Part shown: positions 17,407 to 25,790 of the stretch, piece by piece
Layout of the letters: every line of letters begins with the position of its first letter
How positions within the stretch are numbered: position 1 is the first letter of the stretch
Source: Agrobacterium vitis
Lineage (GTDB): Bacteria; Pseudomonadota; Alphaproteobacteria; Rhizobiales; Rhizobiaceae
Direction: 5' to 3'
DNA: 64,000 nucleotides
Assembly: GCF_013426735.1 (NCBI RefSeq)
Contig: NZ_AP023273.1
Location: 744,001 to 808,000 of the forward strand
Translations under genes and position numbers: made by a program
Notes under the pieces: generated by a model
What the model saw: the letters and a program-made list of their open reading frames with translations, nothing else
The model's database searches: none
What the model was told of the DNA's origin: nothing

Positions 17407-18432
17407 TTGACTTTCATTAAACGCTTATCTGTGCCGATCCTGCTGGTTCTGACGATCATCATCGTTGTCAGTGCCGGCATTTCGCTGGGTGCGGCTCCCA
17501 TTCCAGTTGCCACCGTCTGGAAAATCCTTGCCAATCACCTGGTTCCAGGCAGTTTTACGGTGGACTGGCCGGCGGGGCGGGTGAGCATCGTCTGGGATGT
17601 TCGATTTCCACGGGTGCTGCTCGGTGGACTTGTCGGGGCTGGGCTGGCGCTAACCGGGGCGGTCCTGCAACCAGCGACCCGCAATCCGCTCGCCGATCCG
17701 CATCTGCTCGGTGTCTCCTCCGGCGCCGCCTTTGGTGCAATCCTCGCGTTGCTGCATACCGGCATGATCTTCGGACTGCTGACCGTGCCGCTTTTCGCAT
17801 TTGGCGGGGCGCTGCTCGCCACCGCCACGGTGGGACTGGTGGCGGGATTGACCCGCAGCCTTCAGGCCGACCGGCTGGTGCTGTCGGGCGTGATTGTCGG
17901 ATTTTTCTTTACCGGGCTCGGCAATCTGCTGGTCTTTCTCGGAGATCCCCGCGCCACCCAAACCGTAACCTTCTGGATGCTCGGTGGGCTTGGCCTTGCC
18001 CAATGGCAGCACCTGATTTACCCCGCCGCTGTGCTCGCCGCCGGGCTTTGCTATTTGCTGCCCAATGCGCGTTTGCTGAATGCCTTGGCGATGGGCGATG
18101 AGACGGCGACAACCCTGGGCGTGCCTGTCGCCCGGTTTCGCATGATATTATTTGTGATCTCTGCACTCATCACCGGGACAATGGTCGCATTTTCAGGTGC
18201 CATCGGCTTTGTCGGCCTGATGGTTCCCCATATGGTGCGCGCACTGGCGGGATCAGACAATGTCCGTGTCCTGCCGCTCTCGGCGCTGACGGGCGCATTG
18301 GTGCTGATCCTCGCCGATCTCGTGGCAAGACTGGCCGTTGCACCGGAGGACATGCCGATTGGCATCGTCACAGGTCTTGCCGGATGCCTTGCTTTTCTCT
18401 GGATCATGCGCAAGGCCAAACCCGGCGCATAG
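17407..18432 (+). CDS. B12 ABC transporter permease, FecCD family (BtuC-like)
   Basis: Inner-membrane channel of the B12 importer, 341 aa, with about ten hydrophobic segments and the FecCD hallmarks: FPRVLLGGLVGAGLALTGAVLQ near residue 58, NPLADPHLLGVSSGA near residue 93, and FVGLMVPHMVRALAGSDNVRVLP near residue 265. It appears to start with TTG at 17407, 3 nt after the binding-protein stop, giving the normal N-terminal MTFIKR segment; no ATG fits. Gene order is ATPase, binding protein, permease. Confidence 0.88.
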   Translation: MTFIKRLSVPILLVLTIIIVVSAGISLGAAPIPVATVWKILANHLVPGSFTVDWPAGRVSIVWDVRFPRVLLGGLVGAGLALTGAVLQPATRNPLADPHLLGVSSGAAFGAILALLHTGMIFGLLTVPLFAFGGALLATATVGLVAGLTRSLQADRLVLSGVIVGFFFTGLGNLLVFLGDPRATQTVTFWMLGGLGLAQWQHLIYPAAVLAAGLCYLLPNARLLNALAMGDETATTLGVPVARFRMILFVISALITGTMVAFSGAIGFVGLMVPHMVRALAGSDNVRVLPLSALTGALVLILADLVARLAVAPEDMPIGIVTGLAGCLAFLWIMRKAKPGA

Positions 18433-18441
18433 ACGTTTAGA

Positions 18442-19347
18442 CTAAGCAGAAAGAGCCTTCGCCAATTGGTGTATATGCGCCGCGCCAATGCCGCAGCAAC
18501 CGCCAATCATCGTCGCCCCCGCGTCAGCCCAATCGCAGGCAAAGCGGCAATAGGCATCATCAGTCAGGTCGGCGCGGGTCTCATGCAGGCCTTCATTCGC
18601 TGCGGCCTCACCCTGCTCACCTTCAAAAGCATTGGCATAGACACCAATGTCCAGGGAAACACCTTTTTGCCTGAATGTCGCTGCCGCCACATCCACCGCC
18701 GCCTTCATCACTTCCGGCTTGCTGCAATTAAACAACAGCGCCGATGCGCCAGAGCCAGTTGCCCAAAGCGCGGCATCCTGGACCAATTCGCCGGAGCGAA
18801 GCTTCGGTGAGCCGCCAATATCCTGTCCCGCTTCATCAGCAAGCGTAAAAGAAATCCAGAAGGGCTTGCCTGTTGCGGCAACCGCTTTTTGAACGGCTTC
18901 GCCTTCGGCAATCAGACTGAGCGTTTCACCAAGCCACACATCGACGAAGGGCGCAAGGTTGGCAACCAGCACATCCAGATAGGCATCAACCGTCGATGGA
19001 TCAAAATTCTGCGGCTCATAGGAACCGAAGATCGGTGGCAAAGACCCGGCTACAAGCACCTTTCGACCTGAAGCATCCGCCGCCTGCCGCGCCAACTCAC
19101 CCGACAGAGCAATCAGCGATGGGCCTTCACTCTGGAAACGCTCTTCCCCGATGTGAAACGGCACCAATGCATAAGAGTTGGTCGTCACAACCTCGGCACC
19201 CGCCGCAATGAATTCCGCATGCACCTGACGAACGATGTCAGGGGCATCAATCAGCGCCAGCGCCGACCATTCCGGCTGCTTCAACTCCGCACCGAGCCGA
19301 AGAAGTTCACGGCTCATGCCGCCATCGAGAATGCGAACCTTTGTCAT
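18442..19347 (-). CDS. Homocysteine S-methyltransferase family protein
   Basis: Zinc-dependent methyltransferase of the MmuM/BHMT fold, 301 aa. It starts ILDGGMSREL, the family's strand-one signature. Zinc ligands are visible as the Cys in LLFNCSKPEV (about 203) and the C-terminal GGCCG pair (about 287-288). The ATG at 19347 lies 17 nt after the permease gene; the longer frame overlaps that gene and lacks a site. It is the last gene of a five-gene amino-acid ABC operon, which suggests that the imported compound is a methyl donor such as S-methylmethionine (inference). Cobalamin is not needed by this family. Confidence 0.85.
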   Translation of the reverse strand: MTKVRILDGGMSRELLRLGAELKQPEWSALALIDAPDIVRQVHAEFIAAGAEVVTTNSYALVPFHIGEERFQSEGPSLIALSGELARQAADASGRKVLVAGSLPPIFGSYEPQNFDPSTVDAYLDVLVANLAPFVDVWLGETLSLIAEGEAVQKAVAATGKPFWISFTLADEAGQDIGGSPKLRSGELVQDAALWATGSGASALLFNCSKPEVMKAAVDVAAATFRQKGVSLDIGVYANAFEGEQGEAAANEGLHETRADLTDDAYCRFACDWADAGATMIGGCCGIGAAHIHQLAKALSA

Positions 19348-19364
19348 ACATATAGTCCTGTTGG

Positions 19365-20054
19365 TTATCGCCGGATTGGAACCTGCGCCTCGACCACCCG
19401 GAAGCAACGGGCAATGATCGCAGTGAGAGCAAGATAGAAGAGGGTAACGACGATCAGCGGTTCATAGACAAGCAGCGTATCCTGGCGCACCTTGTAAGCG
19501 ACCGCATAGAGATCCATGACCGTCACGGTAAAGGCGAGGGGGGTGGCCTTCAGCTGCATGACCACTTCCCCGGCGATGGTGGGAAGAGCAATCCGGATCG
19601 CACGCGGCAGCCAGACCCGCCGAATGAGCGTGAAGCGACCCATGCCGAAAGCACGGCCCGCCTCAAGCTCGCCCTTAGGCACGACTAGCAAAGCTCCGCG
19701 CAAAACTTCGGCCTCATAGGCCGCGTAATTGAGCGTGAAACTGACTGCCGCAAAGAAAAATCCTTCCCGCAACAGCGGCCAGATCAAACTTTGACGAATG
19801 CCGGGGATCATCGGCAGCAATGATCCGACGCCGTAATAAAGCAACCAGAGCTGGATCAATAGCGGCGTGCCACGGAAAAACGTCGAATAGCCGCGCGCAA
19901 GGACCCGCGTCACCGGTCCGCCGCTGACCTGAGCGAAGGCAAGGCCAATGGCGATTGCAAAACCAAAGACCACCGAAATCACCAACAAAGCAAGAGTTTG
20001 CCATGCTCCGGTGAGCAGCAGAGGCCAATAATTGCCTATCCAGGAGAAATCCAT
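19365..20054 (-). CDS. Polar amino acid ABC transporter permease (HisM-like)
   Basis: One of two membrane subunits of a polar amino-acid uptake system, 229 aa. About five hydrophobic segments, with the binding-protein-dependent signature EAGRAFGMGRFTLIRRVWLPRAIRIALP (near residue 128) and FFRGTPLLIQLWLLYYG (near residue 59), both typical of the His/Glu/Arg/opine family. It begins 8 nt after the other permease gene. It pairs with that protein as a heterodimeric channel. Confidence 0.93.
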   Translation of the reverse strand: MDFSWIGNYWPLLLTGAWQTLALLVISVVFGFAIAIGLAFAQVSGGPVTRVLARGYSTFFRGTPLLIQLWLLYYGVGSLLPMIPGIRQSLIWPLLREGFFFAAVSFTLNYAAYEAEVLRGALLVVPKGELEAGRAFGMGRFTLIRRVWLPRAIRIALPTIAGEVVMQLKATPLAFTVTVMDLYAVAYKVRQDTLLVYEPLIVVTLFYLALTAIIARCFRVVEAQVPIRR

Positions 20055-20062
20055 CGCATCTC

Positions 20063-20785
20063 CTAGGACAGCAGCGGCTGACCGCGCCGCACCCGGCGCT
20101 CGATCAGCTTGAAGAACAGGTTGGAAACGAGAGTGATGGCCAGATAGAGCAGGGCGGCAGCCAGGAAAAACAGGAAATAATGCTTGGTGCTCGCCCCCGC
20201 CAGCCGGGTCGCCAGCGCCAGTTCCTGATAGCCGACGACGGCAACCAGCGCGCTATCCTTGGTGACAGCCATCCACAAATTGGCAAGGCCGGGCAGGGCG
20301 TTGGGCAGCAGCGCCGGCAAAGTAACCCTGTGAAACCGCTGGATCGGTGACATGCCGAAGGCTTTTGCCGCCTCACTTTGACCAATCGGGATCGCCAGGA
20401 TAGACCCCCTGAGCACTTCGGTCATGTAAGCACCCTGGACGACACCCAGAACCGCAATCGCGGCAATCAACCCATTCACCTCGACCACTGGCATGCCGAA
20501 TGCCTGCAATAGTCGGTTAAGCCCATCAGTGCCTGCATAATAAAGACCGACAATCAGGATCAGTTCCGGCACGGCGCGCACCGCTGTCGTATACACATCG
20601 AGCAATCCGAGCAGCAGGCGGTTGCCAGACAGCTTGCCCAAAGCCCCGCCAATCCCAATCACCAGCCCTATCAAAAAAGCGCCCGCCGAAATGACAAGCG
20701 TTGCCCCGGCACCCCATAGCAGCGTCCCGCCCCATCCAGGTGGATAGGGGGAAAGCAGATCGAATATGCCGGGGGACACTGCCAT
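20063..20785 (-). CDS. Polar amino acid ABC transporter permease (HisQ-like)
   Basis: Second membrane subunit, 240 aa, with the same family features: VRAVPELILIVGLYYAGT near residue 69 and EAAKAFGMSPIQRFHRVTLPALLPNALPG near residue 138, the EAA loop that docks with the ATPase. It starts 16 nt after the binding-protein gene. The operon order is ATPase, binding protein, permease, permease, methyltransferase. Confidence 0.93.
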   Translation of the reverse strand: MAVSPGIFDLLSPYPPGWGGTLLWGAGATLVISAGAFLIGLVIGIGGALGKLSGNRLLLGLLDVYTTAVRAVPELILIVGLYYAGTDGLNRLLQAFGMPVVEVNGLIAAIAVLGVVQGAYMTEVLRGSILAIPIGQSEAAKAFGMSPIQRFHRVTLPALLPNALPGLANLWMAVTKDSALVAVVGYQELALATRLAGASTKHYFLFFLAAALLYLAITLVSNLFFKLIERRVRRGQPLLS

Positions 20786-20801
20786 TTACGTAAGCTACCG
20801 T

Positions 20802-21572
20802 TTACTTACCGTAGATGTTGAAATCGAAATATTTCTTGGTGATCTCATCATATTTGCCGCTGGCCCGGACAGCAGCCAGCGCCGCATTCAACTTTGCCTT
20901 CAAAGCGGTGTCGTCCTTGCGCAAACCACCACCGACGCCTGAACCAAGCACGGCGGCATCATCGGCGACATCGCCCATATTGGCGCAGCAATCCTTGCCA
21001 GCATCACTCTTGACGAAAGTGTCGAGTACGATGGAATCGCCGAACACGTAATCGATCCGTCCCGCTGCCAAGTCCTGAAAGGCTTCATCAAGGGTTTGAT
21101 AGGTCTTTTCAGAGGCCACCTTGGCAAAATACTTTTTATAATATTCTGACTGAACGGTGGACACCTGAATACCAATGGTCTTGCCCTTGACATCATCAGC
21201 GCTGGCACCCGGCTTCATATCCTTCATGCCGATCAGCCGGCTGGGGGTATTGTAATATTTGTCGGTGAAATCGATCACCTTTTTGCGCTCATCGGTAATC
21301 GACATAGAAGACCAGATCACATCGAACTTCTTGGCGCCCAATGCCGGTATCAACCCATCCCAGGATAGTTCGACGATAGAGCATTTCTCTTTCATCTCAG
21401 CGCAAACAGCATCCATCAGGTCGTTTTCCCAACCCTGCCACTTGCCGCCCGCATCCTTTGCGAAGAAGGGTGGATAGGATTCGTTCATAACACCAAAGCG
21501 CACATCGGCCTGCGCCGAAAAAGCGGAAAAGGCAAAGGCAGCGCTGGCCAACAGCAGCGGAAACAATTTCAT
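20802..21572 (-). CDS. Periplasmic polar amino-acid-binding protein
   Basis: Substrate-binding protein of family 3, 256 aa, with a signal peptide ([22 protein letters not shown], cut near residue 22). The mature N-terminus [14 protein letters not shown] and [14 protein letters not shown] follow the family pattern. The cysteine pair CAEMKEKC could form the disulfide common in lysine/arginine/ornithine binders. The [20 protein letters not shown] motif near residue 84 is the family signature. Ligand unknown. Confidence 0.92.
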   Translation of the reverse strand: MKLFPLLLASAAFAFSAFSAQADVRFGVMNESYPPFFAKDAGGKWQGWENDLMDAVCAEMKEKCSIVELSWDGLIPALGAKKFDVIWSSMSITDERKKVIDFTDKYYNTPSRLIGMKDMKPGASADDVKGKTIGIQVSTVQSEYYKKYFAKVASEKTYQTLDEAFQDLAAGRIDYVFGDSIVLDTFVKSDAGKDCCANMGDVADDAAVLGSGVGGGLRKDDTALKAKLNAALAAVRASGKYDEITKKYFDFNIYGK

Positions 21573-21616
21573 AAAAGGCTTTCTCCTGGTTGAATTCTAA
21601 ATTTTCAAAGATGCCG

Positions 21617-22396
21617 TCAGGCGCCGATCCCGCCGGTAAATTCCCGACAGCGGTCGCTGAGCGGATTGCCGAAGACCTGTTCAGGCGGTCCCTGCTCCTC
21701 AATCCGGCCCTGATGAAGAAACAGGACATGGCTGGAAACATCCCGGGCAAAGCGCATCTCATGGGTGACGAGCAGCATGGTGCGGCCTTCCTCGGCCAGA
21801 TCACGAATGACCTTCAGCACTTCGCCAACCAGTTCCGGATCAAGCGCCGACGTAGGCTCATCGAACAACATGACGGCAGGTTCCACGCAGAGTGCGCGGG
21901 CAATGGCGGCACGCTGTTGCTGCCCGCCCGAGAGGAAAGCCGGATAAGCATCGCGCTTATCGTAGAGACCGACCTTATGCAGCAAGGACTCGGCGCGTTC
22001 GATGGCTTCCGCCCGCTTAACGCCCATCACATGCACCGGCGCTTCGATAACATTCTCTAAAACTGTCCGATGCGCCCAGAGATTGAAGTTTTGAAACACC
22101 ATCCCAAGTCCGGTCCGCAACCGTTCGACCTGACGCCAGCTGGCAGGCTTTGGCTCACCACGCCGCCCCAGCTTGATGGCAACCTCTTCACCATTGACGA
22201 CGACGCGCCCTCGGTCCGGCATTTCCAGGAAGTTGATGCAGCGCAGGAACGTGCTTTTTCCAGAGCCCGACGAACCAATAATTGAGATTACATCGCCCTT
22301 AGCAGCACGCAGAGATACGCCCTTCAGAACGGGATTCGCTCCGAAACTCTTGTGGATGTCTTCCACCTCCAGGGCGAAAACGCCGCCATCTGTCAT
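21617..22396 (-). CDS. Polar amino acid ABC transporter ATP-binding protein (HisP-like)
   Basis: ATPase of the importer, 259 aa. Walker A GSSGSGKST near residue 41, signature LSGGQQQRAAIARAL, Walker B VMLFDEPTSALDPE and the switch His in LLVTHEM are intact. The start at 22396 has a GGAG site upstream; the alternative at 22420 has none. First gene of the operon, divergent from the Lrp-type regulator with a shared regulatory region. Confidence 0.93.
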   Translation of the reverse strand: MTDGGVFALEVEDIHKSFGANPVLKGVSLRAAKGDVISIIGSSGSGKSTFLRCINFLEMPDRGRVVVNGEEVAIKLGRRGEPKPASWRQVERLRTGLGMVFQNFNLWAHRTVLENVIEAPVHVMGVKRAEAIERAESLLHKVGLYDKRDAYPAFLSGGQQQRAAIARALCVEPAVMLFDEPTSALDPELVGEVLKVIRDLAEEGRTMLLVTHEMRFARDVSSHVLFLHQGRIEEQGPPEQVFGNPLSDRCREFTGGIGA

Positions 22397-22477
22397 ATAG
22401 GCTCCACTCTCCAAATGCATGTCACAATAATCGCTTACTCAAGCAGTTTATGCGCGCAATTTCGAACTAGATTGCAT

Positions 22478-22493
22478 ATTTTCTGCAGAAAAT
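22478..22493. promoter_or_regulatory. Perfect 16-bp palindrome, candidate Lrp/AsnC operator
   Basis: ATTTTCTGCAGAAAAT lies in the middle of the 160-nt space between the divergent amino-acid ABC operon and the Lrp/AsnC-type gene. AT-rich palindromes of about 15 bp are typical sites of this family. Autoregulation plus control of the ABC operon is inferred. Confidence 0.6.
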
Positions 22494-22556
22494 CCTTGCA
22501 TCAAGCGGATAATCCTTAAAAAAATAACATGAAATGCACGCTTGGAGGATCATCCC

Positions 22557-23024
22557 ATGGACCAATTGGATCGGTTCGATCGCCAGATCATCGATATCAT
22601 TCAGAGAAATTGTCAGCTGAAGGCTGAGATTATTGCCGAACAGATCGGACTTTCTCTGTCTGCGGTACAAAGACGCCTGAAACGGCTGCGGGAAGAGGGG
22701 ATCATCAAAAGTGAAGTGGCGGTGGTGGACCGCAAGATAACCGGCCATCCCATGGTGTTTATCGTCGGCATGGAGATTGAGCGCGACAATTACGATGCGC
22801 TTGCCCGCTTTCGCACCTGGTCGGAACGTCAGGATCATATTCAGCAGGTTTATTATGTCACTGGTCAGGTCGATTTGATCGCAATCGTCACCGCCCGCGA
22901 CGTTGAGCATTACGACGATATCGCCGCCCTTATCATGGCTGAAAACCCGCAAATACGCCGAATGCATACCAATGTCGTGCTGCGGGATATCAAACTCGGG
23001 CTATTCGTACCGATGGCAAAATAG
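22557..23024 (+). CDS. Lrp/AsnC family transcriptional regulator
   Basis: Amino-acid-responsive regulator, 155 aa. N-terminal helix-turn-helix (LDRFDRQIIDIIQRN, then SLSAVQRRLKRLREEG, residues 3-45) and a C-terminal RAM ligand-binding domain (from about residue 65, YYVTGQVDLIAIVTARD). The ATG at 22557 has TTGGAGGATC 8 nt upstream; the TTG at 22542 is part of that site. It is divergent from the amino-acid ABC/homocysteine methyltransferase operon and is its likely local regulator, with the transported amino acid or methionine as effector. Confidence 0.92.
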   Translation: MDQLDRFDRQIIDIIQRNCQLKAEIIAEQIGLSLSAVQRRLKRLREEGIIKSEVAVVDRKITGHPMVFIVGMEIERDNYDALARFRTWSERQDHIQQVYYVTGQVDLIAIVTARDVEHYDDIAALIMAENPQIRRMHTNVVLRDIKLGLFVPMAK

Positions 23025-23054
23025 AGACAATCTCCTTCGCCACCAGCAGAAGCG

Positions 23055-23693
23055 CTAGAATGCCCAGGTCAGCAGGTTTCCAGCGGCGGTGACGAGATAA
23101 TAGGTCACGACACCGGCGCCAGCTGCAACGAAGAGCGAAAAAATCACCACTAGGCCATCGCGCTCGGCAAGAGCGATAGCAATCAGGATGATTGCCAGCG
23201 CTGGAGCGGTATTGCCAAAGGGAATTGGCAGGGAGATCAGCACTGCCAGCACGAGAATGGGCAGCGCCAGGATCATTCGCGCCGTCTTGCCCGTGAGAAA
23301 CGGCAGACGCCCGGCGATCAGCCAGCTTTCGAGTTTCAGCACCCAGGGCCGTCCGAGCCGCACCATTGTTTCCACAACCTTGAGCGACACCGTTCGCCGC
23401 GCAATGAAACCCGGGAGCCAGATCCGGTCCGCACCATACAACATTTGCACAGCAACGAATGCCAGGCAGGTGCCGAAAACCATCCCGAAAGGACCGGGCA
23501 GGGGGACCAGGGTCGGCAGGCAAAGCACCAGCAAGGTGAAGGCTATCCCAATTCGACCCCGCCGACCGATCAGTTCACCAATGGAAATACCACCACGCAA
23601 ACGAGCAGTTTCCAGCACCTCCAACAGGAAGCCGGATCCCCGCACAATGTCGTCACCTGCGGCAGGACCGGGCTTTCGAGACATCATCATCAT
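23055..23693 (-). CDS. exoD: ExoD-family membrane protein
   Basis: Integral membrane protein of the exopolysaccharide synthesis ExoD family, 212 aa. The hydrophilic N-terminus carries ISIGELIGRRGRIGIAF, followed by hydrophobic hairpins rich in LPxPxG turns (LPTLVPLPGPFG near residue 60, LISLPIPFGNTAPALAI near residue 148). In Sinorhizobium exoD affects exopolysaccharide and alkali tolerance; its biochemical activity is unknown. The start lies in a run of four in-frame ATGs (23693 to 23684), 1 nt after the TAA of the DUF1476 gene, so exact choice is uncertain. Confidence 0.85.
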   Translation of the reverse strand: MMMMSRKPGPAAGDDIVRGSGFLLEVLETARLRGGISIGELIGRRGRIGIAFTLLVLCLPTLVPLPGPFGMVFGTCLAFVAVQMLYGADRIWLPGFIARRTVSLKVVETMVRLGRPWVLKLESWLIAGRLPFLTGKTARMILALPILVLAVLISLPIPFGNTAPALAIILIAIALAERDGLVVIFSLFVAAGAGVVTYYLVTAAGNLLTWAF

Positions 23694-23694
23694 C

Positions 23695-24033
23695 TTAATC
23701 CGTGCAACCGCTATCCCGTAGCGCTTGCTGATGCGCCGAGCGCAACGCAAGGTGAATATCGGCTGTGCTGATTACCACTTCAGCCGACGCGAAATCTGCT
23801 TGAATTTTTTCAACAAGATCGAGATCACCAGGCAATCGATGATCCTCCACATGCAAGGCCTGGGCGTAAAGCACCAATTCCTGGCCGCGCAATCCCAGGC
23901 GCTCTCCGGCCCAGAACCCCGTCAAAACATTCCGACGGGCGCGGATTGTGAACGTGGTATCGTCCTTTGGGCACCAATCCAGCCCTGAAACGCTCTGAAC
24001 CATCGCATGTCCTCTGTCGTGAAGTTTTGTCAT
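23695..24033 (-). CDS. DUF1476 / ATP synthase zeta-inhibitor family paralogue
   Basis: A 112-aa protein matching DUF1476: IRARRNVLTGFWAGERLGLRGQE near residue 29, then DLDLVEKIQADFASAEVVISTADI, the four-helix pattern of the alphaproteobacterial ATPase zeta subunit. The N-terminal segment, which carries the inhibitory region in the canonical protein, is divergent here (GLDWCPKDDTTF), so this is probably a paralogue with another role. ATG at 24033 has AAGGACAGG upstream. It is encoded between a small unknown and exoD in a compact three-gene unit. Confidence 0.75.
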   Translation of the reverse strand: MTKLHDRGHAMVQSVSGLDWCPKDDTTFTIRARRNVLTGFWAGERLGLRGQELVLYAQALHVEDHRLPGDLDLVEKIQADFASAEVVISTADIHLALRSAHQQALRDSGCTD

Positions 24034-24055
24034 AACCTGTCCTTGTTCAAATCGT

Positions 24056-24361
24056 CTATACATCGCCGCCGGTCTCAGATCCAAGCAGTGAGAAGGCGGT
24101 CCGGCATTCGGGAGAAATTTCCGAGACAACCGCAACCGGCGTAGTCCAGCCAAAAGAAATCCGTAAGCCAGAGGCAACAGCCCAGCTTGGATCATCAAGC
24201 GCTTGTTGTAGTAACTTCGGAGCTGAATCTCGCACGCATGTTTGCACCTGTTCTATTGTACTTGCCGATGAATTCATCGACGCCAGGCGACTGCGAAGAT
24301 CCGCCTCTATCGGGTCGATCAGAAAAAAGCTGATCAGAGTGGCAAAGATTTCTGTAAACAT
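24056..24361 (-). CDS. Hypothetical protein, first gene of the exoD unit
   Basis: A 101-aa protein that I do not recognise. It begins with a hydrophobic stretch (MFTEIFATLISFFLIDPIEADLRSRL) too short and too acidic afterwards for a normal signal peptide, followed by helical sequence with one cysteine (VQTCVRD) and a Trp-containing C-terminal half. AGGAG lies 10 nt before the ATG. It is 22 nt upstream of the DUF1476 gene and on the same strand, so co-transcription is likely. Confidence 0.6.
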   Translation of the reverse strand: MFTEIFATLISFFLIDPIEADLRSRLASMNSSASTIEQVQTCVRDSAPKLLQQALDDPSWAVASGLRISFGWTTPVAVVSEISPECRTAFSLLGSETGGDV

Positions 24362-24814
24362 AACCCTGCTCCTAGCGTAAGATATTCAAAAGCTTAGGGG
24401 CGGGGATACGGTAACGGCAGTCACGACCGGCGCGGTGCGAGATGTTTATCGCCATCGATGACAAGCAATTGACCTGGGAAAAAGCGCGCGAACCACCTGA
24501 CAGAACCAAGACCATGGCTACAATCCTATGCCGGCGCATGTGTCGAAAACGGTCCGACATCGCAGAAGCGCCGGCGGCTGCTGCCAGAGGGGCCCGGACC
24601 ACGGGTTGACCTGAAGATGGAGCCGTAAGTCGTCTGTTTCAAGGCGTTTGCTCGGCAATTTCAAGGATTTTTCAGCCCAGAAAATCCACGACTATCCAAA
24701 TTCCATATCCTGCAAAGCAGGTTTTCAAAGGAAAAGACTTAGGTTCACGATTCCTGTTGCTCGGTTTATGCGATACAAGACAAAGGAACTCATCCGGAGA
24801 AAAACCGAGGCCGC
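24362..24814. other. Intergenic region, no confident gene
   Basis: The only frame of note is a 55-codon plus-strand frame at 24442-24609 starting MFIAIDDKQLTWEKAREPPD and ending in an Ala/Arg-rich tail. It has no good ribosome-binding site and no recognised family, and may be a decayed gene. The minus-strand frame at 24372-24602 is antisense to it and looks spurious. Confidence 0.5.
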
Positions 24815-25639
24815 ATGACCCAGAACAGTTATTTCACCAATTATGGGGGCCTGCCGCCCCAGACGCAGTTGCTTTCGGGCAAGGCTGTTTTCAAAACCGC
24901 CTATGCGGTCATTCCCAAAGGCGTGATGAGTGACATCGTCACCAGTCTTCTGCCGCATTGGGAAAAAACCCGCGCCTGGATCATCGCCAGACCCATGACA
25001 GGATTTTCGGAAACTTTTTCGCAATATGTAATGGAAGTCCAACCCGGAGGAGGCAGCATAAGACCGGAACCAGATGCTCAAGCCCAAACAGCGATCTTCG
25101 TAGTAGAAGGTGCGTTTAGACTTACTCTTGAAACCACTGAGCATGATCTTCGTGCCGGATCTTTCGCTTTTCTGCCGGCCGGTTCGACATGGGCAGTTCT
25201 CAACACCAGCGATGCGCCTGCAAAATTCCATTGGGTTCGCAAGACATTCCAAGCGGTAGAGGGATTGGAGCCACCACCGGCAATCTTCACCCATGAAGAC
25301 GAGCATGAAATTGCCATGATGCCTGACACCGGCGGAGCCTGGGGGACAACCCGGTTCGTCGATCCCAATGATATCCGCTATGACTTCCACCTGAATATCG
25401 TCAGCTTCCAACCTGGCGGCATCATTCCGTTCATGGAAACCCATGTGATGGAACACGGCCTCTATGTCCTGGAAGGCAAAGCCGTCTACCGACTGAACGA
25501 CGACTGGGTCGAGGTCGAGGCCGGTGACTTCATGTGGCTGCGCGCCTTCTGCCCACAAGCCTGCTACGCTGGCGGTCCCGGCAGGTTCCGCTATCTGCTT
25601 TACAAGGATGTCAACAGACACGCCCGTTTGTGGCCCTGA
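24815..25639 (+). CDS. allE: (S)-ureidoglycine aminohydrolase (AllE/YlbA family)
   Basis: Manganese-dependent bicupin that releases ammonia from ureidoglycine to give ureidoglycolate in allantoin breakdown. 274 aa with two cupin halves. The C-terminal half has the metal-site region METHVMEHGLYVLEGKAVYR (about residues 207-226). The N-terminal NYGGLPPQTQLL and VMEVQPGGGS segments are typical of the family. No other allantoin genes adjoin it; the hydantoin racemase at 48 kb could belong to the same catabolic theme but is far away. Confidence 0.88.
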   Translation: MTQNSYFTNYGGLPPQTQLLSGKAVFKTAYAVIPKGVMSDIVTSLLPHWEKTRAWIIARPMTGFSETFSQYVMEVQPGGGSIRPEPDAQAQTAIFVVEGAFRLTLETTEHDLRAGSFAFLPAGSTWAVLNTSDAPAKFHWVRKTFQAVEGLEPPPAIFTHEDEHEIAMMPDTGGAWGTTRFVDPNDIRYDFHLNIVSFQPGGIIPFMETHVMEHGLYVLEGKAVYRLNDDWVEVEAGDFMWLRAFCPQACYAGGPGRFRYLLYKDVNRHARLWP

Positions 25640-25790
25640 GCCAGATCACAGTTCAGTTCATCGGTAGGAAAATCGAAATGCGGGGGATTGATATCCCTTC
25701 GCACTTCATCCTTGAACCCACCCCCCTTACGTCGTAAATATTGATAATCAACATTATGGAACTAAATCAATATTATCATGCGAAGTGCAA

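Noticed and set aside
19365..19400. tRNA T-loop-like sequence (GGTTCCAATCC) on the minus strand
   Set aside because: It is the coding end of the permease gene and no acceptor stem or anticodon arm can be built.
24372..24602. 76-codon minus-strand frame upstream of the small exoD-unit gene
   Set aside because: Atypical composition, no site for initiation, no family.
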